The position numbers were made by a program, and so were the translations under genes. This document shows positions 1 through 9,100 of a DNA stretch of 13,914 nucleotides, in pieces. The notes beneath the pieces were generated by a model. That model worked only from the letters and a program-made list of their open reading frames with translations, had not been told where the DNA came from and did not search any database. Positions within the stretch are counted from its first letter, which is position 1. Every line of letters begins with the position of its first letter. The stretch comes from Cephalothrix spiralis (taxonomy: Eukaryota > Nemertea > Palaeonemertea > Archinemertea > Cephalotrichidae): assembly GCA_032353305.1 (NCBI GenBank), contig JAUCNG010097769.1, positions 1 to 13,914 on the forward strand, read 5' to 3'.

Positions 1-641
1 TTTTAGGATATATTAAGATCCTGAAGCCTAGGTGATTTTTAATTGTCAAAAAATTCAATTTTTTTTGTTTATATAAAAATCGCAAAAATAGCAGTTTTTT
101 GTACATTAGGAGACCAAATTTTGCAGTTAATATTTGAATATTTTGCCTAAAATTTTTTTTACACATAAAATGAATGTCAATAAGATGACTAGAGGTTGAA
201 TTCAGAAAAAAACACTCCTGCGGGCCCGTATGAAAAATATCAATTAAAACCTTTTTTTTGTAATTTTGGTAATTTTTTAATTACCGGAAATAGAGGCTTT
301 ATTTTTTAGAATTTTTTATTTGATGCATAAGCAAGCTTATTAAGACCAGTTGAGCATTCCTAAAACATGAAAATAACTAAAAAAAGCCTTTACTTCCGGT
401 AATTAAGAAATTACCGAAATAACAAAAAAATATTTAATTGATGTTTTTTATACAGGCCCGCGGGAATGTTTTTTTCTGAATTCAACCTCTAGTGTAAAAA
501 TTTTTTTAGTCAAATACTCAAATGTTAACTGCAAAATTTGGTCTCCTTATGTACAAAAAACTGCTATTTTTGCGATTTATATTATGAATTTTTTGAGAAT
601 TAAAAATGATCTAGGCTTCAGGATCTTAATATATCCTAAAA
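1..641. mobile_element. Long fold-back (MITE-like) element
   Basis: The whole block is one inverted repeat centred near 321. TTTTAGGATATATTAAGATC at 1 pairs with its reverse complement ending at 641, and matching blocks continue inward (GAGACCAAATTTTGCAG with CTGCAAAATTTGGTCTC; AGAGGTTGAATTCAG with CTGAATTCAACCTCT; TTACCGGAA with TTCCGGTAA). The arms are about 290 bases with a short spacer. No ORF is present, so it is non-autonomous. The left end coincides with the window edge and may extend beyond it, so target-site duplication cannot be judged. Confidence 0.88.
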
Positions 642-805
642 ATGTACGCATCCCATATTATTAATAACTTTTAGCATGCTATAGCTAAACGTAACCCTTC
701 CGTTTACTTACTGAATCGGCTAAAAACTCAGTGGTCTAAAGATTTTGCACACCACTGCATATATTGTTTTTAATATTTATTAATTTTAGTTTAATATAAC
801 TCTTT

Positions 806-925
806 TTAACCGTTTTTGATGGGAGCCTTAGGGCCGGCGTAATGGGCCAAAAACCATTTTGTGGGACTAAGCGTCAAATCTATCTCCTCCTTTAATCCAA
901 GCTTAATGAAACCTATATGAAAGAT
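806..925. repeat. Dispersed repeat, copy 1
   Basis: This region resembles 3439-3565. Shared blocks include GGCCGGCGTAATGG(A/G)CCAAAAAC, AAGCG(C/T)CAAATC and a downstream AGCTT(A/C)ATGA segment, in the same order and orientation. It directly precedes the hairpin at 934-1069. Confidence 0.65.
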
Positions 926-933
926 TCATTTGT

Positions 934-1069
934 GTTAAATAGATTATTAGTGTTGATTACAGAGAATATTATCCTCAAAGGCCCTGATAACCACCTCACT
1001 CCGTTCGGTGGTTATCAAGGCCTTTTCGGAGAATAATTCACTGTAATCAACACTAATAATCGATTTAAC
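934..1069. mobile_element. Small palindromic element (hairpin MITE)
   Basis: The outer arms pair ATTATTAGTGTTGATTACAG with CTGTAATCAACACTAATAAT. The inner arms pair GATAACCACC with GGTGGTTATC around an 11-base loop containing CCGTTC. The arms are about 62 bases with few mismatches and there is no ORF. It lies 98 bases beyond the donor of the LRAT-like exon, inside the presumed following intron. Confidence 0.8.
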
Positions 1070-1166
1070 TCTAAGGTTACACTCGTTTCCGTATAAATAT
1101 CAAGGGATTTATTTGTGAATAGGTATTATATACAATTACAAAAGCCGCAGACTATTATCTACTTAC

Positions 1167-1556
1167 TTCAAATCGGTTGTTAGCTCTATCAACTTGATTC
1201 ACGATACCGTGATGCCAAATTACATAAGGTCGTTTGTATGCAAAATGATCCCCTGGTCTCAGTTGCGAAAGATCTTCTACTATAGTTCGGGCATTGGTCT
1301 TAAGAGTAGGGTCAAATTGTCTTTCTAGTGGATTATTTTGGTGCAGAATGTGTCCTCCTATGTTGATGCGGGGGTTGCTGCCATCGACTCCGTCCCTATC
1401 GTCTTGTGGCATGGCTTTATCATTGAGCCACTCATGCTCACACGCAATACAAAATATCCCAAGGAATTGATCTTCTCCTGTGTAATATTGTTTAATTTTC
1501 GTTGGGTCCCTATTTCCACAAATGCATGCTCCTTGTAGATGTAAAAAGTCAAACAT
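1167..1556 (-). CDS. LRAT-like domain protein, partial (single exon visible)
   Basis: Read on the - strand, an ATG at 1556-1554 opens 130 codons before a perfect donor, GAA|GTAAGT, at 1167/1166 (phase 0). Unspliced, three more codons lead to TAA. A TATCTTTCAG acceptor ends at 1558, one base before the ATG, so a 5' UTR exon probably lies upstream, or the Met is internal. Residues 99-122 (LRPGDHFAYKRPYVIWHHGI...) match the start of LRAT/H-rev107-type domains of the NlpC/P60 superfamily, where the His of the HW/HH-[AG]-I motif is catalytic. The Cys-containing NCEHF motif should lie in a later exon and is not seen. Residues 11-39 carry CxC and CxxC (C11, C13, C36, C39), suggesting a small zinc-binding module. 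The function is unknown; characterised relatives are acyltransferases or phospholipases. The LRAT link is fairly secure, the gene model less so. Confidence 0.72.
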
Positions 1557-2139
1557 GCTGAAAGATACATTGAATAAAATAACAGGATGAAAATATGTAT
1601 TAAAACAAGCCAGTTCCGATCAGTTCCATGTCGAAATTGATTCCCAGGATTTCCTATGGATCACCTAATTTTTTCCTTTTTACTACAAAATTATATTTTA
1701 AATACGTAATACCAGATAATAGTGGTATTATAATTTGAAATACATGATTAAAAGTGCTAAAAATGTAGGTGGAAAAAATTATGTTTTTGGTTTAAAAAGG
1801 TACATGGCACCCATACCAGCATCTATGCACATTTTGTCCATGACCACCTAAATATTGCAGAAATAATTTTGTATAGCGGAAACTGTTTGGGTTGATGGTT
1901 GGGTCAAGCTGTAGTTGATAAAATTGGGAAAACCTCAAATTTAGCAAATTAGTCAAGCCTTTCCAAATTGTTTCCCTCTACCAGTCCTTATCAGTATAGT
2001 ATATAGACTTAATTTCTGAAATACTGATAAATTATGATATTTTGTACCTACTTAATATCTGCTATCTGCACTAATATATCCGAAAAGATGATAAAACTTG
2101 CAAAAACTCAATAATTTAATCCAATCATGCTCTAACTAC

Positions 2140-2153
2140 CTCTCTCTCTCTCT
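2140..2153. repeat. CT microsatellite
   Basis: Seven perfect CT units in a row. Confidence 0.9.
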
Positions 2154-2712
2154 ATCCCGTTCAAGTTTGTACTGAAAGGATTGCCAAATTGAGTTCCTTT
2201 ATGACCTTTATATATCACTGGGAAAACCCATGAAATCAAATCCAATCGACCATGAGATCTTTGTCTGGGTTGTTATTGAAATCTTTTATGGACAAAAAAA
2301 AATAGAAACGTGTTTACTTCGATACCAAAATTGTTCCTCTAAACTATTTTTGTATGGAAAATTTGGGAGAGTGCTTTAATCAGCTATCGGACGGTTATTT
2401 GATACGACGATTATCTTCAACGTGCTCCTCTGTACGGGCATACTTTTGCGTTTCAAGTCTGCTTTCCCCCGTCTAAACCACATATAAAACCAGGGGTCGT
2501 AGCCTGGCTTATATTGTCTTCTACGATATGCATGTAAGCCTTCTTTTTTTGATTTCTTGAATTTAACGTAAAATTTTATGGATTTTAAGTTCTTATTTAT
2601 ATATTCAGACTTTGGATTTGGTCTCAAAAACAAAATAAACATATCTAGGCCATTCTAGAAGAACATTCTGATTAATTAGATGATTCTAAGTACCCCTCTC
2701 AAATTTTTATTA

Positions 2713-2761
2713 TTTCTTACCAGTTGAACACAACATGTAGCTATGTTCAACCAGTAAGAAA
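2713..2761. repeat. Near-palindrome
   Basis: TTTCTTACCAGTTGAAC and GTTCAACCAGTAAGAAA form an inverted repeat of about 17 bases per arm with two mismatches and a 15-base loop. Confidence 0.7.
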
Positions 2762-2784
2762 AGAGGTGGTCCTATCTCATACAA

Positions 2785-2811
2785 TTTACTGAGCTAATTT
2801 TACTGAGCTAA
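2785..2811. repeat. Short tandem duplication
   Basis: TTTACTGAGCTAA occurs twice at a 14-base period. Confidence 0.75.
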
Positions 2812-2837
2812 GCCAACAAAATAAATATTGAATCAGC

Positions 2838-3025
2838 TAGCGGGCACAACCCCCTCCCCGCTTTTCGTTTCGAAATGTCTGAGGGACCTTAAATCTCTCA
2901 GATTTTAGGGGCTTCGCCTAAATACTCTCTCCGTAGGGACCCTGGACTCACTTCACGCCTTCTAGGGAGAGGCTTTTACGGAGGGCTATAGTCCTTCCCG
3001 CGAACGCTCGCTAAAAGCTCGATGA
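2838..3025. other. GC-richer CpG-containing block upstream of exon a
   Basis: The base composition contrasts with the AT-rich surroundings. It contains a small hairpin, TTTAGG/CCTAAA, at 2904-2922 around GGCTTCG, and several CpGs. No ORF or known element is recognised. It could be an old repeat fragment; a promoter role is possible but unsupported. Confidence 0.35.
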
Positions 3026-3081
3026 ATTAATTAGGGACATTATTCACAATTCATATTCATTGTATAATTATCTTTTTTTAG

Positions 3082-3182
3082 AGCTGCAGATTGGAAGCTT
3101 GATAACCCCGACTGGAGAGGTCGTATGAGAATCGTTGCAAAAGGAAAGGCTTTATCAATAAAATTAGAAGATAAATTATCAG
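3082..3182 (+). CDS. NECAP: NECAP exon a (PHear start; first exon in window)
   Basis: The acceptor is a T-rich tract ending TTTTTTTAG at 3081 and the donor is GTAAAT at 3183. The exon enters with one base of a split codon (xx|A, compatible with the Arg usual here) and leaves in phase 1. It encodes [14 protein letters not shown] and then [15 protein letters not shown]. The entry point matches the vertebrate boundary just before the A-[AS]-DWKLD segment, so exactly one short coding exon should lie upstream. Confidence 0.95.
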
Positions 3183-6100
3183 GTAAATCTTATCATTTCT
3201 ATACAAAATCATGCAACTGTCAATGAAACAGTGTGGCCACTCCGTACTTACAAGGTCTTATAGAGGAAGGTAACCTCATGATATGTTAGACCTTCCAACT
3301 ATGTTACCTTGGTATTTACTATATGGTACAACCAGTAACAAAAATGAGTGAAAACCACCCTGAACCACATTATGATCCAAAACGACCCCCACTTAAAAAC
3401 AGTATGAGGCATCCGACCTGATTATCTAGGAATGTTTTTAATCGTATTTGGATCTGAGCCCCTAGGCCGGCGTAATGGACCAAAAACTTATTTTTGGTCT
3501 TTTGAGGTCATAAGCGCCAAATCGTCCAAGTGTTTTGATTCCAGCTTCATGATTGAAATATGGAAGCTTCATTAGACAATACCACGGTTAGCTATTTTGG
3601 GGTTTTGAAAACGCTTGAAAATGGGTGAAAGAGGATTGAACCGTGGTATAAAAGAAACTTGAAACTCGTGCAAAAACCATATAATAGTACTCTCCGTTTG
3701 CAACAAAATTCGAAATAGGGGCCAAGATAATGACATTGGGCCCGGAGGTCGAATTTAATAAGTCAAAATCGTCGTAGAGAGTCGCGGTCTGTTTTATTAG
3801 ATAGCTTATGAAATGCTAAGAAACCAACTCGAACCTTTTTTGTTCTTAAAGAAATACGCTCGAGGTCATTTAATGTCAAAATAAGTTTACTTATTATAAT
3901 GGTAAAAACTAAAAATGATCGCAGAGAGTCTCGATTTGTTTTCAACAATAGCTTATCGAAAATTAACATGAGATTAAAAACTTAAATGAGGAATTTTATT
4001 TCTATAGTAAATATTTATGCTGCTAGAAAGAGCCTCAAATGCAAAAGTCAAATGGAAAATAACAACCGTACTTTAAACTAAACACTGGATTTAGTATTAT
4101 AGCGATAGCAAAAGTTCCGGTGCGCCATACTGTTCACCTCGAACGTTTAAAATATGAAATAAAATTTCGCCCGATTCTGGTGACTTTCCATTTCTCATCC
4201 ATCTGTACACTTATTCCAGCAACAGTTAAACTGATTTCCAGTGCTTTAAACGTCACTATAAATATCAACTGATTTATTTTCTTTTTCCAGGAGAATTATT
4301 TGCAAATTGTCCTGTAGATGAATACCCTAGTCCTGCTGTAGAACAAGTTTTAGATTCTAGTCGATATTTTGTGATAAGAATTAAAGACCCAAGTGGTAAG
4401 TAGCACATCTGATAAAAATAAAAGTTAAATTTAAAATGTCCCTTACAACTTCCTGTAAAGATCTCGTCAATATAGAGCTATATAAGTGGTTATTTTCACG
4501 AGGGGCGCATGCGCCGAGTGAAAATAACTGTATAATATTCGGTGTATAGTCAGGTCCTACTCATCCTATCCCTACTTTAAAAAAATGTTATTTATATACA
4601 ATTGGATGGAAAAATTGGCGAGAGCAATTATTTTTGTACCAAAAAATTCAAAAAAATCTTTTTTTGCCCTCAACCCCACCCAGGGGAGGATCTGATCACT
4701 TTTTGGGGTCTTATTGATCAGCCAAACCCCCATGGGGTCAAAAAAAGATTTTTTTGAATTCTTTGAAAAATCACAAAAAACACGTTTTTTACCCCCCGGT
4801 GGGGGTGGGGGAAAAATCTAAACCCCTCGATTGATCAGCATTTTCCAAGACCTTTCCAGAAATATATAGTTTGTGGGGGTCAACTATCCGCCAATATGCT
4901 AAACCGCTAGGCGGGGGGGGGGGCACTTTTGGTACAAAAATAATTGCCCTCGCCAATTTTTCCATCCAATTGTGTAGTATGGAAATAGAAGCTATTCACC
5001 TAATCAAATATTTTAATTTCCCTCGCTTCGCCCGGCTAATAATACATATTAAATATGTCCTATCAATCTAAATTGATCGGTGCCTTAATAACAATTCCGC
5101 TAAGTGCTTTAAGATCTATGATCTTTAATTTTCAAAATTTTGGTCGCCTCACTTTGCTCGACGATTGTTTATGAAGGAAGGCGCGCAAAAATAGCAGTTT
5201 TGTATTGCTTATTGATATTAACCCTTGGTCCTAATACATAAACATGTAAAATATATCCTATTAATCTGGCTCAAAGGCAATTCCGCATAAAGTGGCTTGA
5301 AATCACGAGTATGGCCCATATAATTCGTATGAAACTTGGTAATTCTTATGAAGAGTATTTTAATTTTGTTTCTAGGTCGTAGTGCTTTTATTGGAATTGG
5401 ATTCGAAGAACGAGGAGATGCCTTCGATCTTAATGTATCGCTACAGGATCACTTCAAGTAAGGTTTTTTACCAAACATCTATTAATCCAATATAGCTTTT
5501 TATCTATTTTACAGACTAGAATCGTGTATTATGTCGTAGATTCATTACACGTACGCGGTTTTACCACTCAGAAACCGCGTACTAGTACACACGTTTCTCG
5601 TGTATATTAATTTGCGTGTTTCAATCGTCGAACTGAATAAATTAGAAATCGATTTATATAACCTGATCTGTCACTAAACGCTCGAGTCGGGTTAACGCGT
5701 AATTCACAAATGGACCTTGAAAATGCTAAATGCTAGTGGCTGGGAACTTGCCAAACTAGGCCTCATAATTTAATATATTAAATGATTTGAAAAACATTAT
5801 TTAATGAGCTTTAAAAGACACGATTTAATCGGTTTTATCACACAGGAAAGGAGAGTAAGTAGTTTTTTAAATGTTTAAAATATGGTAATGATGTTTAATG
5901 TGTGGTTAATATATAAATGAACATCTTGGAATCCGGTAATTCTTTTGGACTCGTCGTGCGTGCTGGAACTCGTTCAGTTTCAAAATCAAATTATATAATC
6001 TTAATATTATTATCTCATAATAAGCTCGAATACAATATACATTTAGTTTATAATTTTTTTATTTCAAAGTTTTATTTATCAAATATACATTGATTTTCTG

Positions 6101-9100
6101 ATTTCAGATGGGTCAAAAATGAAGAAGCAGCCGCAAAATCTATGAATAACCCGGTTGCCGGACCAAAATTAGATCTAGGATTTAAAGAAGGCCAGACGAT
6201 CAAATTAAATTTAGGGGTAAATATCCTGGAAATTTAGCTATAATCCTATCAGGCCTTTAACGCAGCCTGAGGGTTAATCTGTGCTCTCCCTGTCCAAAAT
6301 GATTGTTTAACATACGAGCCGAAGTCGAGTGGTAACTTGCCGGTCATGCCGGAGGCTTGGCCAGCGATCGTGGAGGGCTTTCTAAACAGTTCAAGCAAGG
6401 ATTTCGGAGCCCCAAATCTTAGTGATATATATGTATACACAGGTTTATGGAATTTTTGGTGCTCAACCCTCAAACCCCAGTTTGTACCAACCCGGCGGAA
6501 GTGCGCGCTTAAACCTAATCAACCCTTATGTTTTCGGGAAGCTTTTGGAAATTCTAGGTTCAAGTTTATATTTTCGGGGCCTCAGGGGCACAATTTTCTG
6601 ATACAATAATAATATTCCATTTTTGATTTGGTTTTACTACTTTTAGGAGCCAAGGGGAAATATAGACCGCGAGGTCCAAAAGGGGGTTTGATCCTTGAAA
6701 ACTTTTTGCAAATTTTAGATCGCTATGTTTATTATAGACAGTTATATCTTGAAAATAAAATCTAAATAAAAATAAAGATTGTGCATTTTGATTGGAACTT
6801 TTTCAGCTTGGTGAATCACGTGGTAAACCACGTCCGAAGCCGTCGGGGTCTGGAGGTGGTATTGGAATTTTACCACCACCACCTGGTTCAAGAATTCAAC
6901 CGCCACCCGGAACCGGAAATACAACTAGTCCAGTACATCAACCAAGGATTCCACCGCAACAAGGAAGTAATACAGTTGATTTAATAAATTCTACGGCACC
7001 TCCAGCTATGCCAGGTAATTTATTCTGATCCGTCTCTATATGGGGCAGTACGGACCCAACACGAGACCATTACCGTGGCTTTGGATCCTTTTCGATATAT
7101 TATTTCTTGTGAGACAATAAAAGTTTGTTTTCATTTGAATTCTATATCAATAGTTCAAGTTGCATTTATTCATACCTCTATAAACTAATCACCTATAAAC
7201 ATGTAAGTTCGAGATAGCCAATACCATTTTCCTATAGATCATTTATCCCTGTGAGTGCAACGTGGGTTATTTATAGACAGAGTTCAAGAGGATTCCAAGA
7301 GCTTAACGATCTAATTTCTGTACTTTTCATGGAATCTCATGATCACATGCTGAGATGGGAAGAGTTAAAAATAATCCCAGGTGGCACTCGTCGGTATTGC
7401 ATTATATATCAGGATGGATGTTTATAGGTGATTAGTTTATGATACCGTCTCATCAGATTTAATTTTAAGGGACGAAGAAAATTTCGGCCACAAATCTGCA
7501 ACTAAGTCCTATTGAATTTTTTCTGAGTACAAGGTAATGCAAGCATAGAAACCAAGTTGAATCTATTTCGAACAATCTAAGGCCCTCTATGCCTGTCCAG
7601 CAAAATGTATCGTTGTATTGCAGAATAGACGGAAACCGTTCTCTAAGGTGGTATACAATGGAGCTTCCAAGGAGTTCAAGCTGTTTTTGTCAAATTTTCG
7701 TAGCGACTGTACCCGAAGAATAGTTGCCTCAATAATGTTTTACGCTGAGTTTCATATTGCTTCTTTGGTCCGGTACCGAGTCCGGAAATCCTGAACACTT
7801 GCCATATTGTATATATAAAACTAATCAGAAATTATTGAACAATTTTGTTTATATTTTTCAGCACAACCTGTACAGTCAGCACAAGGAACAAGCAATTTAG
7901 ATTTATTATTTGACCTAAACGCTCCCCCAGAGCAGCCGGTTGGTCAAACTAATAATAATTCAAATTCAAATGTACCTGACCTCTGGGGTGATTTCGCAAG
8001 TGCCAAGTGAGTTTTGTTTAGCGTATATGTATTTGTTTAATAATGACTTAATAATGTAGCTTAAGCTAGGTGTGGTAGACTAATACCTATTTAAATTTTA
8101 TCTACTTGGCAAGCCTGGTTTTACATGTTTGCCCAATGTTTTAGGGTGGATTACCAAAGATATTATAAGAAATAGATAGAAGGAATGGGTATATTTATAT
8201 CGTTTAGCGATTTCTAGTTGGCTACAAGTATCATTGGTTAAATGGGTCACCATTTGCCAATATGTCACTCAATTCACACCAGCCATGAAATATTCGATTT
8301 TAATATTTCCTTATGGCACTATTGAATAATGTCAAGGTCGATAACTGTCTACAAATGTATGATATCGCTCGATATCAGATCAGTACAATTTCAATTAAAA
8401 TCTCGATTCTCAAGAAAAGAAATATTATGGTATAAGTTGCATTTTGCTGCTATTGATGATATTAATGAAAATATTTGACTTTGAATCAGGAAATGGTATT
8501 TATTTCTCTCCATTACATCAAATTTTGATCTGATTGGCCTAAAATAAAATAAAGCGGATTCCGGAAATTCTGGCAATATACAGGCCTACAGGGTGTCCTA
8601 ATATTATGGAAAACAGCCAGATGACGTCATATCGTGACTTAATTATGAATTTACCATATCGCTGCTAGTGATCACATAGAGAGAACTTTCAAATAAAATG
8701 AATTTGGTGCAAATCTGTCCTGTCTAACAACAATTTCCCCTAAGGACCAAAAGTTCAACTTCCCAAGTAGGAGGTGAATCCCATTATAAATGAACGTCCT
8801 GTCTCGGGAGAGAATTTTTTTATGACTTTTTAATATTTTTCTATACTTCTTATTCAATTTTACTATTCACAAAAAAGTTTATCAAAAATTGACACTGAAA
8901 ATATTCCAGATTAATTTTACAGTTCTCGAGTTTGGGAAATGAGACCAGAGGTTTTTCGGGAGAATCATTGTAGCTCCCTTAGTTATGAACCGATCTGCAA
9001 TAAATCTATTTTATTCGTGCTCTCAAATGCGTATTTTTTGCAATTATATAAAATATTCATAACTAAATCACTATATGACGTCATCTGGCTGTTTTCCATA

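Larger units (their letters stand above)
1558..3081. other. Gene-free stretch between LRAT-like exon and NECAP exon a
   Basis: I found no convincing exon. Codons for the expected NECAP N-terminus (VKP, PPRAS, RGYR) were searched for on the + strand without success. The stretch holds a CT microsatellite, a near-palindrome at 2713-2761, a short tandem duplication at 2785-2811 and a GC-richer block at 2838-3025. It is probably part of NECAP intron 1 or its 5' flank. Confidence 0.5.

Noticed and set aside
934-1069. Hairpin considered as a terminator or CRISPR-like repeat
   Set aside because: The context is a eukaryotic intron or intergenic region, it is a single palindrome without spacers, and its arms are far longer than a terminator stem.
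1338-1570. Other-frame ORFs over the LRAT-like exon
   Set aside because: Only the frame with the LRPGDH...HHGI motif and the in-frame GTAAGT donor is protein-like.
2376-2642. Minus-strand frame of 88 codons containing a W/R-rich DPWFYMWFRRGK stretch
   Set aside because: It looks mildly protein-like, but I recognise no family, no good acceptor precedes the unusual part, and the N-terminal half is low-complexity Lys/Ile. A homologue or transcript would change this.
3763-3969. Minus-strand frame with two KTxRDSLR-like repeats
   Set aside because: The peptide repeat simply reflects the diverged DNA duplication at 3745-3965 inside a NECAP intron.
4871-5071. Plus-strand frame of 66 codons
   Set aside because: It runs through the G-tract and right TIR of the MITE at 4596-4978, so it is not a gene.
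6643-6693. Possible tRNA-derived promoter boxes (GAGCCAAGGGG ... GGTTTGATCC)
   Set aside because: Both boxes deviate from the A- and B-box consensus, and no cloverleaf can be drawn around them.
6742-6984. Overlapping frames on both strands around 6742-6984
   Set aside because: They are shadows of NECAP exon e, whose true frame is fixed by splice continuity on both sides.
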